Assembly (NCBI RefSeq): GCF_003399445.1
Contig: NZ_QUQO01000001.1
Span: forward strand, 1,485,001-1,549,000
DNA length: 64,000 nt
Source of the DNA: Parvularcula marina
GTDB lineage: Bacteria > Pseudomonadota > Alphaproteobacteria > Caulobacterales > Parvularculaceae
Reading direction: 5' to 3'
Within the stretch, counting starts at the first letter, position 1. Each line of letters begins with the position of its first letter. This document shows, piece by piece, positions 48,401-57,904 of this stretch. Made by a program: the position numbers and the translations under genes. The notes beneath the pieces were generated by a model, which saw only the letters and a list, made by a program, of their open reading frames with translations, was not told the origin of the DNA and made no database searches.

Positions 48401-51400
48401 CATTACCGGCAAGGCCCCAGAGTTCATTGGCGCCAGTGTCGCCTGTCAGGTCATCGGCATATTGCGAGCCTTCGATGCCTTCAATGGAGATCAGGACATC
48501 GCCATTCGCATGCCCGCCAGAAGCCGTACCTGCGCCCAAATCAACTGTGACGGCTGCGCTGGAGGACGTATACGATGCAATATCAGTGCCTGTACCACCA
48601 TCCAGCGTATCGCCTGCGGCGCCGCCTTCCAGGGTGTCATCACCATCAAGGCCGCTGAGGACGTTAGAAAAGATTGTCCCATTGATGCGGTCATTGAAGA
48701 GAGACCCCAGCACGTTTTCTATATTGGTCAGAGTGTCCGCTTCGGCGAGACCACCAAACCCTGTACCAAGCTGGAGATCAACGACAATGCCTGCGGTGGA
48801 TGCCGAGTAATCAGCCGTATCGATGCCTGCGCCGCCATCAAGGTGGTCACCACCTTCGCTGCCGACCAACGTATCAGCACCGCCTTCGCCGAAGATCGTG
48901 TCTTCGCCACCAAGGCCGTCGAGTTGGTCTGCTCCGCTGCCACCGCTCAGGATATTGCCGAGCGCATCACCGATCAGCGTGTCGTTAAAGGAAGACCCCG
49001 TTGCATTTTCAACGCCTTCGAGCGTGTCACCCGTCGCATGACCGCCCGTTGCGCTATTGGTTGAGAGATTGACACTGACGGCTGAAACAGAGCTGTCATA
49101 ACTGACCGTATCAAGACCATCGCCGCCGCGGATCAGGTCTCCGCCGGCCCCGCCAACAAGCAGATCATCATCCGCGCCGCCTTCGAGCGTGTCAGTCCCC
49201 TCACCGCCGCGCAGCGTGTCATTGCCAACCCGCCCCTCGAGCAGATTGTCGAACATATCGCCGGTCAGCGTATCGGCGAATGCGGAACCGAAGACGATCT
49301 CGATCGAGTTGAATGTGTCGAACTGTGCATCGCCGCCTGTGCCTGCGCCGACCGAGAGGTCGATACCAACTGCGGTGCTGGAAGCGGAATAATCAACTGC
49401 GTCGCGGCCTGTGCCGCCGTCTAGGTAATCGCCGCCGCCAAGGCCGATCAGCGTATCATCGCCACCTGCACCCAAAAGCTCGTTCTGTTCGTCACTGCCG
49501 ATCAGCAGGTCGTTGCCTTCCGAGCCTTCGATATTCTCTATAAGGATATAAACGTCACCGGCAGCGTCCCCGCCGATCCCGATGCCATTGCCCAGATCGA
49601 CCGTGATCGCATTGAGCGAGCCGGTATAGCGCGCCGTATCAGAGCCATCCCCGCCATCAAGAGTGTCAGCGCCTGCCCCGCCCTGAAGCGTGTCATCACC
49701 TGTTCCGCCAAAGAGACGGTCGTCTCCTCCAGCGCCATCGAGGACGTCGTTTCCGGCTTCACCATAGAGATCATTCGTGTCGATTGTACCGAGAAGTGTG
49801 TCAGCAAAGGTAGAGCCGCGCAGGTTCTCAATACTGGAGAGGACATCGCCTGCCGCATCACCGAACGAGGCGGTTCCCGCAGCAAGATCCACAAAGACGC
49901 CTGCGCTGGAGCCAAGATAGGACGCCATGTCCTGACCCAGGCCGCCAAGAAGCGTGTCCGCGCCAACACCGCCCGCCAGCTCATCATCGCCTGCATTTCC
50001 GGAAAGAACGTTTGCTGATGAGTTGCCCGTCAGCGTATCCGACAGAGCTGAGCCTTCAAGATTCTCAATGCTGGAGAGCTGGTCGCCTTCCGCATCACCG
50101 CCGAGCCCGGCACCGGTCTGCAAATTGACATCAACCGCGACAAGCGAAGCCTGATAGTCAGCAGTATCGATGCCGGCGCCACCTTCAAGCGTATCTGCAC
50201 CCTCGCCGCCACGAAGCGTGTCATTTCCGCCCGCGCCGGAGAGCACATTGGCTTGTGTATCGCCAGTCAGAATATCCGAGAAAGCCGAGCCAATCACATT
50301 TTCTATACTGAAGAACGTATCGCCAGTCGCCGTACCGCCGCTGGCCGTGCTGTTCTCAAGATCAATAATGACGGCCCCGGTCGATTCCAGATAGGAAACC
50401 GTGTCGAGCCCTGCCCCGCCGTGAAGCTCGTCACCGCCTTCACCGCCCTGCAGCAGGTCATCGCCGGCACCGCCATCAAGAGTGTCGATACCGAGACGGC
50501 CATTCAGCGTATCATTGCCGGCACCCCCATCAAGGAAGTTGGCGCTATCGTCCCCTTGCAGATTATCACCGAAGGCAGAGCCGAGCAGGTTTTCGATCGA
50601 GACATAGATATCGCCATTGGCTTCTGCCCCAGAGCCGATGCCGCTGACCAGATCTACGCTGACCGCGCTACTGGCATTCCGGTAGCTGGCCGTATCGATC
50701 CCGGTGCCGCCATCAAGCCGGTCTGCGCCAGCGCCGCCTTCCAACTCATCGTCGCCGCCTTCGCCTGAGAGCGTATCATCACCGACGCCACCGCTGACGG
50801 TGTCTGCCCCATCGCCTGCAGAAATCTGGTTACTGACTTCATTGCCGGTCAGACGGTCCGCGAAACTGCTGCCCGTGAGGTCTTCGATATCGGACAGTCG
50901 GTCACCTTCGGCATGCCCGCCAATCCCGGTGCCTACAGCCAGATCGACTGTGACGCCTTCATTCGACTGCGAATAATCCGCTCGGTCACGGCCTGTGCCG
51001 CCTTCGAGTGTGTCCGCGCCTTCATTACCGGCAAGGACGTCATTGCCGCCGCCACCATCGAGCACGTTCCCGGTATCATTACCGATCAGTGTATCATTCT
51101 CGACTGAACCGATGACATTCTCGATGCTGCTGAATGTATCTCCTTCCGCATCACCGCCCGAGGCCGTGTTGAGCGCAAGGTCAATCCGGACCGCAGCGGT
51201 TGAATCGCTGTAGTCAATTGTATCCGTACCCGTATCACCGAGGAGCTCATCAGCGCCACTGCCGCCCTTGAGCTGGTCATCGCCAGTACCGCCCTGAAGT
51301 GTGTCGATACCGACACCGCCTTCAAGCGTGTCATTGCCGCCCTGACCGGAAAGAAGGTTTGCCTCATCATTACCGATCAGAAGATCGCCAAAGCGCGAGC

Positions 51401-54302
51401 CGCTAACCCCTTCGATAAAGCGAAGAACGTCACCACTTGCCGAGCCGCCGACCCCGCTGCCGCTTTGCAGGTCGATGAAGATCGCCGCACCCGACCCCGC
51501 ATAGGCAGCGATGTCGAATCCATCGCCGCCATCAAGCGTATCCCCGCCTTCGCCGCCATCGAGCGTATCGTCTCCACCTTCACCGCGCAGGAGGTTATTG
51601 GAGATATCGCCTGCCAGATAGTCACTAAACTGGGAGCCTGTGACGTTTTCGATGGAGAAGAAGGTGTCTCCGTCCGCATCGCTCCCGGTACCGATATTCT
51701 GTAGCAGGTTGACGCTGACGCTGCCGCCCGAATTGATATAGGAGATCGCGTCGGTTCCGGCACCGCCATCAAGGACGTCTGCGCCGCCTGCGCCGATCAG
51801 CGTGTCATTCCCGGAGTTACCGCGTAAAATATTGTCCTGATCGTCACCAATCAGCTCATCGGAAAAAGTCGAGCCGGCAACGCCTTCGATGCTGATCAGC
51901 ACATCGCCATCGGCATGACCGCCCGTCGCGGATTGAGTGCTGAGATCGACCTGAACGGCAGCATCCGACTTGGAATAATCGACAAGGTCGCTATCCGCCC
52001 CCCCATCGAGCGTATCGGCACCGATGGCGCCTTCGAGCGTATCATCGCCAGCAAGGCCACGCAGGATATTATTGCCCGCATCACCGATCAGGATGTCAGA
52101 AAACGCCGTACCGGTTGCATTCTCGATGGAGATCAGCGTGTCGACATCTTCACTGCTGGTTGTCACCTGATCAAGCTGCAGGTCGATCGTCACGCGAGAG
52201 GAGAAATTGCTGTAGTCGGCTGTGTCGATGCCGTCACCGCCATCAAGGATGTCTGATCCTGCATCACCTCTCAGCGTGTCATCGCCGAAATCACCTTCCA
52301 GCGTGTCATCACCTGCGCCACCGAGAAGATCGTCATCCCCGGCGCCTGCATAGAAGGCATTGTTCAGCCCACCGCCGACGATCGTATCGTTGAAATCGGT
52401 GGCGATGATATTCTCGACGCCGCTGATGACGTCACCTTCCGCCTCACCGCCCGAACCAGTTCCTGTGGTCAGGTCGACCGAAATCGCTTCGTCGGAATTT
52501 GCGTAATCTGCCGTATCAATTCCGTCACCGCCGGTCAGCGTATCCGCCCCAAGGCCACCAAAGAGGAGATCATCACCGCCAAGGCCGGAGAGCTCATTGT
52601 CTCCGTCCGTCCCGATCAGCGTGTCATCAAATGCCGAGCCATCAACCGCTTCAATCGAGATAAGGAAGTCGCCGCTTGCATGTCCGCCAAGGAATACCCC
52701 GCCGCGAAGATCGACATAGACGCCTTCATCGGAGGCGTCATAGGAGGCCGTATCAAAGCCGCCGCGGCCATCAAGCGTATCGCCGCCGGCAAGACCGGCA
52801 AGGAAGTTATCTTCCGCATTCCCCAGAAGCGTATCAGCGTAGGCAGAGCCTTCTACACCTTCGAAATTCGAAATCTGATCGCCTTCAGCATACCCGCCTG
52901 CGACTTCACCGGAGGCAAGGTCAACAGTGACCGCACGCTGCGAGAGCGCGTAGCTGAGGATGTCGAAGCCTGAGCCGCCATCGAGCGTGTCTTCTCCGAT
53001 TGCTGCAAAGATGAGGTCATCGCCGCTACCGCCGAACACATTGTTCCCCGGCGGATTGACTGGCAGGACAGTGATTTCATCACCGGTCAGTGGATCAATC
53101 AGTGTCTGGTCTTCCTGAGAGAAGACATATTTCTGGACCAGCTGTGCGCTGCCATTCGTGATGCCGGCCTGGCCGGTTTCATTCACAACGTCGTAGGTGA
53201 CGCTCAGAATATCGCTGCCGAACTCGCCATCCTCGTTCGGCTCATTCGTCGTGTCCGAAACCACATAGCGGATCTGCGCCTCGAACGTATTCGGATTATC
53301 AGGATCGAGCGTGAATTCGTATCCGCCATCAACCTCTACGCCGTTGAGCACAATCCAGCCTTCGGGCAGACCGGTGATGGTAGCCTTGACCGGCACATAG
53401 CCCTTGAAAGGGATATCGACGGTAATTTCGAATACGCGTGTCGTTGACCCATTTGCTGCCAGAATGGGACTGTCAGCGTATATGATATCATTGAGATCAG
53501 TGCCGGTGATTGTTTCAATCCGGCTCTGTGCGGAGTAATTCGGATCGACATCCGCGGGCACGATGGCCGTTGCACCCTCAATCGTCAGCCCGCCAGAGGC
53601 GTTCACCGACTCGGTGCGCTCAGTGAAACCAAGCAGGCGGATGCTGATGTCAGACACACCAAGATCGAACGTAGAAGAGTTGTCTTGCGTTTTCGCAGAC
53701 GACGCGCTGCTTTCAGCCGGGGTCGTATACTGACCACGGGCGGAGGAGATATCCTCACTCGCAGGCGAGCGGCGTGCATTGAGGTCTGAATCACCAAATT
53801 CCGTATCAACCAGATCGAGATCGGCGGATTTCGGCGGCTCGCCTTCGATGACGACTTCAACGGGGACTTCGACGACCTGAACGACGACCTTGTCAGGATC
53901 AGCCGATGCGTTAGCCCCGCTCGCATCGGTCATCTTCATGCTGATGTCGATCTGTTCTTCGACTTCCAGCGTGCCGACGAGCGAAAGAAGTTCCTGTCCG
54001 GATACGAGCACTTCCGCAAAAAGGAAGGGATCGAGGTCTTCCGTCGTGATACTAAGAGCGGCACCGACGAGAATGATCTGTGCACCATCCGGGAAGGTCA
54101 GGATGATGTCGATATCGACAATCTCGACCGTGACATCAGAGATCGGAAAGTCGAACGCAATCTGATCGGTGCTGGTATGCACCAAGAGCTTTTCGCCCGC
54201 TGCCGGCTTATGCACGATCTCGCGATCCGTCGGTTGCTCCGACGTCGAAGCAGACGCCGAAACAGAAGCGTTCACATCGCTATCATTTTCACCGCGCGCC
54301 AT
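33495..54302 (-). CDS. Giant RTX (haemolysin-type Ca2+-binding) type I secreted protein
   Basis: About 6,935 residues from ATG 54302, among the largest bacterial proteins. Residues 1 to about 420 are non-repeat: a Ser/Thr/Asp-rich start, then a beta-rich domain with [19 protein letters not shown] and a later [20 protein letters not shown] region. From about 420 to about 6,810 it is modules of roughly 90 residues (about 71 by my count), each with RTX nonapeptides (GGxGxDxLxGG) and an intervening strand segment of the form ADYSxSxxAVxVDLxxGxxxGGDAxGDxLxxIENxxGSxxxDxLxGD. The last 125 residues ([20 protein letters not shown], then [16 protein letters not shown]) resemble T1SS C-terminal target regions. 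Mg/Ca binding would fold it after export. I noticed no cysteine downstream of ATG 54302; the frame opens at GTG 54389. No Ig-like, VWA or LapG-type parts seen. Confidence 0.97.
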   Translation of the reverse strand: MARGENDSDVNASVSASASTSEQPTDREIVHKPAAGEKLLVHTSTDQIAFDFPISDVTVEIVDIDIILTFPDGAQIILVGAALSITTEDLDPFLFAEVLVSGQELLSLVGTLEVEEQIDISMKMTDASGANASADPDKVVVQVVEVPVEVVIEGEPPKSADLDLVDTEFGDSDLNARRSPASEDISSARGQYTTPAESSASSAKTQDNSSTFDLGVSDISIRLLGFTERTESVNASGGLTIEGATAIVPADVDPNYSAQSRIETITGTDLNDIIYADSPILAANGSTTRVFEITVDIPFKGYVPVKATITGLPEGWIVLNGVEVDGGYEFTLDPDNPNTFEAQIRYVVSDTTNEPNEDGEFGSDILSVTYDVVNETGQAGITNGSAQLVQKYVFSQEDQTLIDPLTGDEITVLPVNPPGNNVFGGSGDDLIFAAIGEDTLDGGSGFDILSYALSQRAVTVDLASGEVAGGYAEGDQISNFEGVEGSAYADTLLGNAEDNFLAGLAGGDTLDGRGGFDTASYDASDEGVYVDLRGGVFLGGHASGDFLISIEAVDGSAFDDTLIGTDGDNELSGLGGDDLLFGGLGADTLTGGDGIDTADYANSDEAISVDLTTGTGSGGEAEGDVISGVENIIATDFNDTIVGGGLNNAFYAGAGDDDLLGGAGDDTLEGDFGDDTLRGDAGSDILDGGDGIDTADYSNFSSRVTIDLQLDQVTTSSEDVDTLISIENATGTAFSDILIGDAGNNILRGLAGDDTLEGAIGADTLDGGADSDLVDYSKSDAAVQVDLSTQSATGGHADGDVLISIEGVAGSTFSDELIGDDQDNILRGNSGNDTLIGAGGADVLDGGAGTDAISYINSGGSVSVNLLQNIGTGSDADGDTFFSIENVTGSQFSDYLAGDISNNLLRGEGGDDTLDGGEGGDTLDGGDGFDIAAYAGSGAAIFIDLQSGSGVGGSASGDVLRFIEGVSGSRFGDLLIGNDEANLLSGQGGNDTLEGGVGIDTLQGGTGDDQLKGGSGADELLGDTGTDTIDYSDSTAAVRIDLALNTASGGDAEGDTFSSIENVIGSVENDTLIGNDTGNVLDGGGGNDVLAGNEGADTLEGGTGRDRADYSQSNEGVTVDLAVGTGIGGHAEGDRLSDIEDLTGSSFADRLTGNEVSNQISAGDGADTVSGGVGDDTLSGEGGDDELEGGAGADRLDGGTGIDTASYRNASSAVSVDLVSGIGSGAEANGDIYVSIENLLGSAFGDNLQGDDSANFLDGGAGNDTLNGRLGIDTLDGGAGDDLLQGGEGGDELHGGAGLDTVSYLESTGAVIIDLENSTASGGTATGDTFFSIENVIGSAFSDILTGDTQANVLSGAGGNDTLRGGEGADTLEGGAGIDTADYQASLVAVDVNLQTGAGLGGDAEGDQLSSIENLEGSALSDTLTGNSSANVLSGNAGDDELAGGVGADTLLGGLGQDMASYLGSSAGVFVDLAAGTASFGDAAGDVLSSIENLRGSTFADTLLGTIDTNDLYGEAGNDVLDGAGGDDRLFGGTGDDTLQGGAGADTLDGGDGSDTARYTGSLNAITVDLGNGIGIGGDAAGDVYILIENIEGSEGNDLLIGSDEQNELLGAGGDDTLIGLGGGDYLDGGTGRDAVDYSASSTAVGIDLSVGAGTGGDAQFDTFNSIEIVFGSAFADTLTGDMFDNLLEGRVGNDTLRGGEGTDTLEGGADDDLLVGGAGGDLIRGGDGLDTVSYDSSVSAVSVNLSTNSATGGHATGDTLEGVENATGSSFNDTLIGDALGNILSGGSGADQLDGLGGEDTIFGEGGADTLVGSEGGDHLDGGAGIDTADYSASTAGIVVDLQLGTGFGGLAEADTLTNIENVLGSLFNDRINGTIFSNVLSGLDGDDTLEGGAAGDTLDGGTGTDIASYTSSSAAVTVDLGAGTASGGHANGDVLISIEGIEGSQYADDLTGDTGANELWGLAGNDSLDGGDGDDYLRGGADQDELDGGIGADTLDGGAGVDTATYINSAQGVNVDLTLQTATGGSAQGDVLIGIENLRGSEFGDLLQGDVSTNQLDGGAGDDTLIGLAGADTLIGGFGIDLADYSSSAGAIDVDLGGGFGTGGDAQGDVLISIENVLGTAGNDRIVGSLDDNLLEGAGGSDLIYGGFGVDTLLGGDLDDTLQGGAEGDQIIGGAGTDIADYSDSTQAVYIDIQLQQFLFGSAEGDTLIEIEGIFGSSGADTILGDAGANLLRGGDGNDILTGRDGDDSVYGESGSDTIIGGAGQDLIDGGVGVDTVDYSASVSGVSIFLASNLGFGGDAEGDIIFAVENVIGSSQNDSLVGDNIINQLYGGVGNDTIEGAGGGDIMDGGDGTDLLSYQSSVSGVTVSLAAGTGSGGDAQGDNFTDFENLLGSIFNDHLTGDTGANFIGGLGGDDTLIGGQGADTLEGGTGTDTADYSSSGAAVSVDLAAGSGTGGDADGDVLTGIENVTGSDAGDSLTGDIFANLLDGRAGDDTLSGAEGSDTLRAQSGNDRLIGGAGGDILDGGTGIDTADYRSSMQGITISLVDGVALGGDATGDTLIGIENIDGTSLNDVITADGGANQLLGLEGNDSLDGLGGDDTLDGDVGDDTIDGGEGADLLTGGIGTDIVSYLSSSGGVTVDLVAGTASGASATGDTISGFEGIYGSNFADTLSGDAGNNVLSGNDGNDLLAGRAGADTLDGGAGTDTADYSESAAAVTIDLGTGSASGGDAAGDTFVSIENIIGSAFNDSLTGNAVANTFAGGTGNDTLTGGLGDDTLYGEDGDDSLIGNAGADRLEGGTGTDVVSYALSLEAVTVDLSTGTGSGGDAVGDILIDIENLEGSSFADRLTGDDADNLLEGRDGSDTLAGGVGADTLDGGAQADIADYSQSAQAVSIDLQNGIYFGGDADGDVLISIEGIIGSDGDDTLIGNSGANALYGSLGDDLFQGLAGGDTLDGGVGTDTIDYNASDAGVNVNLASGIGIGGHAQGDVITDVENVLGSDHDDTLTGNGFANQLSGALGNDSIAASAGDDTLEGEEGNDTLAGGAGADSIDGGADIDWVSYETSSGAVTIDLSTGATAGGDAAGDTLTGIENISGSAGADDLTGDAGANHLLGNGGDDTLSGLAGNDTLDGGAGRDTADFSEATNSVTVDLNSDSANGADIGSDSLTGIENVITGSGDDTITGDSAANLLSSGAGDDSLVGDAGNDTLLGGENDDTLVGGTGGDVLDGGTGRDVADYRLSASPVTIDLGTGTGSGGDAAGDSFISIEDIIGSNGDDVITGDVNANILSGAAGTDILDGAEGDDTLQGDSGDDTLIGGLGADRILGGTGINTISFATALGGIIINLQLGQGLAGEAAGDQYVDIQNVTGSDFDDSITGDTGANTLEGGGGDDTLAGGAGSDLLSGGAGQDVADYSASGVAVSVDLALGQGASGDANGDTLTGIEDIIGSNHADTLTGDTAANIITGGIGNDLLTGGGGDDQLIGGQGNDSLEGGAGADTLDGGVGSDTALYTNSASGVIIDLEAGTASGGDAEGDVLTAIENLSGSASDDILFGDIGANVLSGAGGQDSLVGRAGSDTLLGDAGNDTLSGGADADIIDGGTGTDTVDYSQSVDGVNLFLTVGLGSGGDAEGDFVSNVENIIGSLTGDDHLRGSDAINILTGGGGDDSLEGLGADDILDAGDGDDTLVGGTGGDILQGGLGFDIADYGNSIAGVVVDLSNPGAVTGGDAAGDVLTGIEGVYGTSVDDLLIGDALGNELRGRGGNDTLAGGVGADTLDGGSGTDRVDYTNSDQAVIINLQAGTASGGHAQGDVLIDIEDVLGSAFNDLLTGNVGSNALSGQGGDDTLIGLGGADTLTGGAGIDLVDYSASSAPVSVSLLTGGGIGGDAAGDVLIEIENIRGSSGNDTLEGSTVENLLEGGAGNDSILGDAGDDTLDGGDGADTLEGGAGADILEGGAGINTASYSASGGAVTINLSANTHSGADADGDSLLNIQNITGSLFADGLTGDAQANRIDGSEGNDTLIGLAGADTLIGGAGFDTADYSASALGVDVQLFVGNLGVGGDADGDTLEGIENIIGSDFDDSLTGDSLGNNLVGGQGDDLVEGGAGADTLVGGLGEDTLVYANSTSGVDVDLQAGTATGGHATGDVISGFEVLSGSSLDDTLAAADTGSTLRGNLGADILYGGAAADLMEGGNGSDTLHGSLGTDTLDGGASSTDLVDYSGSALGVTVNLATNINTGGDADGDDISGIEYVTGSAFADRLTGDTNANALTGGTGDDTLQGGAGADTLTGGDGIDTATYELSASAVTINLLTGVHFGGDAANDVLIEIENVMGSAFGDNLTGDGAVNIIDGGDGNDTIEGGAGADNLIGGLGTDLLSYFNAGSGVILSLETGLGTGGDAAGDTVSGFEQVQGSGFDDQITASNTGSVISGLAGSDTLQGGTSADTLDGGEDDDTLYGDGGNDSLLGNDGADLIDAGDGDDTIFGGEDDDTILSGLGADVLNGGTGRDVADYSADTEDLIVDLGGTSTGGTAEGDTYVSIEIVRAGSGDDVLTGNSGQNELYGFDGNDTLAGLSGIDTLDGGDGIDWLDYSASAFGVVVDLSINVGGAGDAAGDVILNVENILGTAFGDSLIGDALDNEFQGDSGNDTLEGRGGADTLDGGAGTDIASYINSSVGVTASLANAAINTNDALGDVYIDIENLTGSLFNDLLFGDAQNNILRGEQGDDEISGDDGDDELYGGDGNDTLVGGAGADRIEGGNGIDVVDYSASTQGVTVRLGLGFSQGGDAEGDLILEVEHVIGTNFNDALYSGSADETLIGGSGNDIISSGGGADEIDAGTGNDTINAGSGADNIDGGDGIDWITFDGGAITIDLTTGTGLGNHAQGDTYTDIENISATNGSDSLIGDDNANEIQGHGGADTIRGGGEDDILRGSSGQDSIFGDDGDDRIFGDSENDVLDGGAGNDTISGGTSNDVLLGQAGDDALDGGTGHDNIDGGADNDVITGDDGEDTLTGGDGDDTISGGDEEDLILSDAGADDIDGGADVDILDFSGSTGVNVNLLTGTGVGGHAEGDTYANLEHIIGSAFADTLIGGDISETLAGGEGDDLLEGNLGADVISGGNGTDTISYSSSATGVLVNLSLSLFLLGDAAGDTVTEVESIIGSAHDDDLTGDAGANLIEAGDGNDTLGGQFTAAEDTLDGEGGIDLLDISDASAGATVDLLLGQASSGGNTISLISIENVRGTDFDDSIVGDTLDNVIFAGDGQDTVEGNDGNDSIDGQSSSDVLDGNAGDDTIDGGSDDDTVRGGIGADSLRGSAGRDNLDGGDDNDTLDGGSGDDTLIGGAGTNQLVGGADNDVIIGGAGTDDIDGGTGTDTVDYSASAAGVTIDLALGTAAGGDAAGDTLTSIENIIGSDSADSITGSDSANSFDLLNGDDTVIASLGADTIIGGSGTDVVDYSAAGGAMTILLTGGASTGSLAQGDQLSGIEHVIAGDFNDRLVGGTLAETLDGGDGDDTLAGGINADHLIGGDGTDLLDFSAALSAVAADLSAGTGSAGEASGDTYVSIENILGSSYNDTLTGDAMVNTLTGGSGNDILRGGAGADVLDGGIGTDTADYTGSLAINIDLAAQTVTGGDGTGDTLISIESVIATANADTIAGSSADNRIEAGGGNDTITASQGADTIIGGSGTDQLTYAGSDDGIILTLDGTAGSGGFAEGESVSGVEHVIGSDFADTIIGVGVAETLEGGAGADRLEGADGNDSLDGGNDNDTLVGGSGADTLTGGGGLDTIDYTGSSSGVTINLGTNAASGGHAAGDVFSGIENVTGSSSNDDLTGDGGDNVLDGAGGNDTLTGGAGADTLTGGAGQDTADYTGSAAVTINLGAGTASGGDAAGDVLNSIENLIGSAQGDVLTGDGVANRLDGAGGADTLDGGVGDDTLIGGADDDLFLGGAGADDLQGDGGTDEVDYSGSASGVTLSLASGGTGGDAAGDSYTSIENVTGSGSADDITGDAGDNVLDGAGGDDTLNGGAGADTLTGGAGQDTADYTGSAAVNIDLGAGTTSGGDAAGDVLNSIENVIGSAQGDTLTGDTGANRLDGAGGDDEFIGSAGNDTLVGGTGTNSVSYAAIGGGVVLNLAAGTATGASLGSDSLSGIQNATGTAAADSLTGDGNANRLEGGSGSDTLDGGTGDDTLIGGADDDLFLGGAGADDLQGDGGTDEVDYSGSASGVTLSLASGGTGGDAAGDSYTSIENVTGSGSDDDITGDAGNNVLDGAGGDDTLNGGAGADTLTGGAGQDTADYTGSAAVTINLGAGTASGGDAAGDVLNSIENLIGSAQGDVLTGDGTANRLDGAGGADTLDGGAGDDTLVGGTGDDVFIGGAGADDHQGDGGTDEVDYSGAASGVTLSLASGGTAGDAAGDTYSSIENVIGSAQADSLTGDGVANRLEGGSGADTLDGGAGDDTLVGGADDDVFISGAGADDLQGDGGTDEVDYSGSASGVTLSLSTGGTGGDAAGDSYTSIENVTGSGSADDITGDAGDNVLDGAGGDDTLNGGAGADTLTGGAGQDTADYTGSAAVNIDLGAGTTSGGDAAGDVLNSIENVIGSAQGDTLTGDTGANRLDGAGGDDEFIGSAGNDTLVGGTGTNSVSYAAIGGGVVLNLAAGTATGASLGSDSLSGIQNATGTAAADSLTGDGNANRLEGGSGSDTLDGGTGDDTLIGGADDDLFLGGAGADDLQGDGGTDEVDYSGSASGVTLSLASGGTGGDAAGDSYTSIENVTGSGSDDDITGDSGDNVIDGGDGNDTLEGGGGADTLSGGAGNDTFNLDEDLIDLSSIIDGGTGDDRVNVSDTSGGGFNAADLFSTLHDVEVIDFTGAGVSATIDLNAAAVQAMTDADNELTLYIDGDDTLNLTGTYTTDVVSGTETVYTFTDAMSNPIAELTVFTG
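33961..36341. repeat. 812-bp perfect direct repeat inside the RTX gene
   Basis: 33961-34772 and 35530-36341 are identical in every part I compared, 1,569 bp apart (523 codons). Identity stops sharply at 33960/35529 and at 34773/36342. Neighbouring modules are alike only in protein sequence, with many DNA differences. The block encodes about 270 residues covering three modules and lies near the C-terminal end of the protein. Confidence 0.85.
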
Positions 54303-54471
54303 TACTGTCCCGTCTACTAGCCACTTCGCCGGATCCTTGCGGAGACACGCCCACCCGGCCTGGGGCCAGCTTGGGATAGACTCCGCCACCAGTTTGCTAG
54401 GGAATCTGGCTTAATTTTTGATTTCCAAGTGGTGGAAAATTAACGCTGGCGGACGATCCGGTAAGGTGCCG

Positions 54472-56379
54472 TTAACGATTGAGGGCACCCGGAAGGTCAT
54501 ATTCGCCGATGAGGTATTCGAGCAGGATATTCTGGATCCGCAGACTGCCGATTGAGGCGCTCGTATTCTCAAAAGTCGTGACAATCAGCTCTTCGCGAGC
54601 GACCGAAAGGTCGGATTGGGCATCCAGCAGATCAAGGAGTGAGCGCCGCCCGGCCTCGAACTGCTTTTTGTAAAGCTCCACGACCCGTTCGCTGGCATCG
54701 ACTTGTTCCCGGAGGATATCGCGTTTGTCCTGGCTCGTCTGCAGGACGGAGATGATGTTGTAGGCGTCCTGTTTGAGCTCGCCACGCAGCTCTAGAAGAA
54801 GCTGGCGGGTCTCATTCTCCCGCGCATTCAACTGGCCTCGTTTTGCGGAAGACTGGCCGCCATCATAGGCCTGCCACGTCGCCGTCACCATTGCCCTTGC
54901 ATCGGACGCCCAGCTTTCCGCCCCAAGGATATTTTCCTTGTACGCCGTCGAAACCTGCAGATCGATATCGGGCAGGCTTTCTCTTGCTACCGCACGGGAT
55001 TGGTGCCGGATCGACTGCATCTCGCGCAACAGCGCCTGCATCGCGGGATTGTGTTGAAGGAACTCGTCCATGTTTTCGGATTTGAGCTCGTAAGCCTGGC
55101 TGAGATCCATGGCCGGCACGACGAGCGGTCCCGGCTCCAACCCTGTAATCCGTCGGAAATCTCCGATCGCGCGTTGCCGACGGTTCTGCAGGTCGATGAG
55201 ATTGGTCCGGGCACGGTCGAGCCGGGTCATCGCCCGTTTCAACTCCGCCTCGGAGATATTCCCTGCATCGAAGTTCTTCTGAACGAGCGAGACGATATCC
55301 TCATGCGCTGTGATGTTTTCCTCGCTTGAAGCCACAAGCTGTTCGGCGCTGATGAGGTTGAGATAGGCGTTGATCGCAGCGACGGCTGTGTCTTCAACCG
55401 TGTCGCGCTTTTCCAGTTCACGAGCATATTGCAGGGATTTTGCCCGCTTGATGCTGTTCGATGTGCGGCCAAAGTCAAAGATCCGCTGGCGTATACGGAC
55501 ATAGGCTTCAGACCGCTGGAGAATGCTGACGCGTGGCTGTCCTTCCAGATGCGTCCCCTCAACGCCGCTTGCCCCGCCAAGCTGGACTTGCGGCATCATG
55601 TCGGCCCTGCTTGCGCGCACGGCATAGCGCGCATCTTCTGCCCGCCAGCGAGCTGCTCCGATCCGTGGGCTGTTCGACAGCGTATAGATCAGGACATCTT
55701 CGAGCCGCATCTGGTCACCAGAATTGTCCGGAGGTGCGATAAAATACTGATTGATGTCATCCCGTTTGAGCGTCGACTTGGTAACGATCGGCTCCAGCGC
55801 TTTCTGATATTGCTCCGCATCCCCATCATGCAGGCTTTCGCGCTGAACGATGAGTTCGGGGCCGCTCGGCTGTTCTTCCTCATCATCCCGATGAAGATCG
55901 AAAGAGAAACGCTGCAGGATTGAGCGCCTTTTCTCGGACTCTTCTGCTTCATTGATGACGGGTGCAGCTGCTGGCATCGGCGCGGGAGCCGCTGCCTCCA
56001 CAGGCTGATCCAGCTCCAGCAATCGCTCTTCCGGCTCGTCTTCCTGCAGGGGAGCGTCGCCGCCTGCATCTTCGTCATTGACGATGGGATCTATCCGGCG
56101 CGGCTGTCCCCGAAGTGCTTTCTTGCGCGAGGCGCGATTCTCTGCCGTTGAATTCTCGGCGAGGCGGGCTTCGGCGAAGAACTTTCCGTCGTCGGCAGGC
56201 GGGACATATTCGAGCGCGACTGGCCCTGCACTCGCCTCGGCAATCAGCGAAGCGAGCTCGTCACTTTCATCAGAATTATCCTGAAGTATCAGCGATGTAG
56301 CCGCCACAGCCTGATGCAGCGCAGACACATGAAGAGTCTGCGCAGCACACAACGCCAATAGAAGCTGAGCAGATCGCAA
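54472..56379 (-). CDS. TolC-family outer-membrane channel with long N-terminal extension
   Basis: A 635-residue protein. After a signal peptide (MRSAQLLLALCAAQTLHVSALHQ region) come about 190 acidic, Pro/Ala/Glu-rich residues, and only then the TolC-type body from about residue 225 (MRLEDVLIYTLSNSPRIGAARW). The body shows the two outer-membrane-efflux repeats, with IRQRIFDFGRTSNSIKRAKS, NAYLNLISAEQLVASSEENI and FEAGRRSLLDLLDAQSDLSVA. It would form the outer-membrane exit of the type I system. Start codon TTG 56379 with GAGGG 8 bp before. It lies 109 bp after hlyD-like and 169 bp before the RTX gene. E. coli TolC is about 490 residues, so the extension is unusual. Confidence 0.92.
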   Translation of the reverse strand: MRSAQLLLALCAAQTLHVSALHQAVAATSLILQDNSDESDELASLIAEASAGPVALEYVPPADDGKFFAEARLAENSTAENRASRKKALRGQPRRIDPIVNDEDAGGDAPLQEDEPEERLLELDQPVEAAAPAPMPAAAPVINEAEESEKRRSILQRFSFDLHRDDEEEQPSGPELIVQRESLHDGDAEQYQKALEPIVTKSTLKRDDINQYFIAPPDNSGDQMRLEDVLIYTLSNSPRIGAARWRAEDARYAVRASRADMMPQVQLGGASGVEGTHLEGQPRVSILQRSEAYVRIRQRIFDFGRTSNSIKRAKSLQYARELEKRDTVEDTAVAAINAYLNLISAEQLVASSEENITAHEDIVSLVQKNFDAGNISEAELKRAMTRLDRARTNLIDLQNRRQRAIGDFRRITGLEPGPLVVPAMDLSQAYELKSENMDEFLQHNPAMQALLREMQSIRHQSRAVARESLPDIDLQVSTAYKENILGAESWASDARAMVTATWQAYDGGQSSAKRGQLNARENETRQLLLELRGELKQDAYNIISVLQTSQDKRDILREQVDASERVVELYKKQFEAGRRSLLDLLDAQSDLSVAREELIVTTFENTSASIGSLRIQNILLEYLIGEYDLPGALNR

Positions 56380-56422
56380 CGCCCATTCCCTCGCCGACGA
56401 GCCACGCGGCTGTGACGGCCAT

Positions 56423-56437
56423 TAACCTCGGATTAAG
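56423..56437. promoter_or_regulatory. CtrA-type site (TTAA-N7-TTAA) before the tolC-like gene
   Basis: TTAA CCTCGGA TTAA matches the CtrA consensus TTAA-N7-TTAA and lies in the 109-bp gap between the HlyD-like and TolC-like genes, 44-58 bp upstream of the latter's start. A promoter for tolC-RTX independent of hlyD may be here. Site identity is a consensus match only. Confidence 0.4.
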
Positions 56438-56488
56438 GATGGTTACCATTCGTATCCTTACCCGATGCTTAACGGGGGAAAACGCCCT

Positions 56489-57808
56489 CTATTCGCGTAA
56501 GGCATTGGCCTGAATCCGTTTTACGGGGCGCAGGACATAGTCGAGGACACGCTGTTGACCAGAGATGATGTCGACCTCCGCCAGCATGCCCGGCACGATG
56601 GGATTGCCGTCGCCGAACTGGTCACCTGCCGCTTCAATCATGACGCGGAAATAGGTGTTCCCCTGTTCGTCCTGCAGCGCATCGGGTGAGACCTCGATGA
56701 CCTCCCCTTCCATGCCGCCATAGCGGGTGAAGTCATAGGCGCTGACCTTCACGATGGCCTTGAGGCCGGTGTAAACCTTGGCACGGTCTTTCGGCGCGAT
56801 CTTGGCTTCAACAGCGATTGGCGCATTTTCCGGCACGATCTCGGCAAGCGTCTGGCCGGGGCGCACGACCCCGTTCACGGTGTTGAAGTAGAGCTTGTTG
56901 ATCCGTCCACTGGTAGGCGCACTGACATCGAAGCGCTGGCGGCGATCCGTCAGGGCCGCGATCGATTGCTCAAGCCGGGAGATCTCGGCTTCGGTTTCGG
57001 CAAGCTCGCGTTCCGCTTCGGATCGGAAGCTCGCTTCAGCTTCGCGCTTGCGGCTTTTGACCTCAGAAAGGGACGCATCGTTTTGCTGGACCTGGTGCTC
57101 CAGCTCGGAAACCTGCGCTTCCAATTGCTGGTATTCAGTCTCTGACTTGATGAGATCATTCCGCGCGACAGCGCCTTCGGCCGCCAGCCCGCGCAGGCTC
57201 TCAAGGCGTTCGGACATCAATTCACGCTCGCGGCGCTTGCTCGTCAGGGCAGATTGTTTCTCGGACAATTCGACCCGGCGCTGGGCAACCTGTTCGTTCA
57301 GCACAGACAGCGTTTCTTTTTGCGTCTGAAGACGGCGCTCAAAGAGCCGTGCCTGCTGGGATATCTGGTCCTGAGCCACCTCGAAAGGCAGGTCGAGGAA
57401 GTCGAGTTCTTCCTGGCCATTCGCCTCCGCCTGCAGGCGGCGCTTACGGATCAGCGCATTGCCCAGAGCCACTTTCTGCGAGGCGAATTCAGCTTCGGCA
57501 AAGCTGCTTTCGATCCGCATCATGACCTGCCCCTTCTGGACATAGTCACCTTCCTGAACGAGCACCTGACTGATAATCCCGCCTTCAAGGTGCTGGATAA
57601 GGGCGTTCCGCTCCTGCGAGACGATCCGCCCACTGCCCCTCGTCACGCGGTCGACCTGACAGACCGCCGCCCAGACAAGGATTGCCCCGAATACGACCGC
57701 CACGATACGGACGAAGGAGGCACTGACCTCAGTGGTAATGGCATGAACAGGATCTGCGAGCGGATCCGTTTCCTGCCCGGAGCCCTCTGTCTTGTCTAAA
57801 TTCAGCAC
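56489..57808 (-). CDS. HlyD-family type I secretion membrane fusion protein
   Basis: A 439-residue periplasmic adaptor. A single N-terminal helix (about 31-50, VRIVAVVFGAILVWAAVCQV) is followed by the HlyD motif GSGRIVSQERNALIQHLEGG, the half lipoyl domain (VLVQEGDYVQKGQVMMRI), a long coiled coil (about 105-300), then the second lipoyl half and barrel (FDVSAPTSGRINKLYFNTVNG; LRPVKRIQA). It links the ABC transporter to TolC. GTG start at 57808. First gene of the minus-strand run hlyD, tolC, RTX, siiA-like; divergent from the ABC gene with 96 bp between. Confidence 0.95.
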   Translation of the reverse strand: MLNLDKTEGSGQETDPLADPVHAITTEVSASFVRIVAVVFGAILVWAAVCQVDRVTRGSGRIVSQERNALIQHLEGGIISQVLVQEGDYVQKGQVMMRIESSFAEAEFASQKVALGNALIRKRRLQAEANGQEELDFLDLPFEVAQDQISQQARLFERRLQTQKETLSVLNEQVAQRRVELSEKQSALTSKRRERELMSERLESLRGLAAEGAVARNDLIKSETEYQQLEAQVSELEHQVQQNDASLSEVKSRKREAEASFRSEAERELAETEAEISRLEQSIAALTDRRQRFDVSAPTSGRINKLYFNTVNGVVRPGQTLAEIVPENAPIAVEAKIAPKDRAKVYTGLKAIVKVSAYDFTRYGGMEGEVIEVSPDALQDEQGNTYFRVMIEAAGDQFGDGNPIVPGMLAEVDIISGQQRVLDYVLRPVKRIQANALRE

Positions 57809-57829
57809 CGATCAAGGTTCCACTTATCG

Positions 57830-57844
57830 TTAATGGACCATTAC
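57830..57844. promoter_or_regulatory. CtrA-like site in the divergent hlyD/ABC promoter
   Basis: TTAA TGGACCA TTAC matches TTAA-N7-TTAA with one change and lies in the 96-bp space between the divergent HlyD-like and ABC transporter genes. A match by consensus only; it could serve both promoters. Confidence 0.35.
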
Positions 57845-57904
57845 CGATTGCCCCCTAACAATTTGCTACCAGCGTATGAGCGCCCCAGAGACAAAGAGTG
57901 ATTG

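Noticed and set aside
33495-54302. CRISPR array or tandem satellite because of the repeated DNA
   Set aside because: The repeats are coding RTX modules in one continuous frame, with variable DNA and no fixed repeat-spacer pattern.
33634-54414. Dozens of 60-275 codon plus-strand and minus-strand frames across the RTX gene (for example 37740-38567)
   Set aside because: They are shadows of the repetitive RTX frame: low-complexity Pro/Ser/Arg composition, the same sequence phase repeated, and no ribosome sites.
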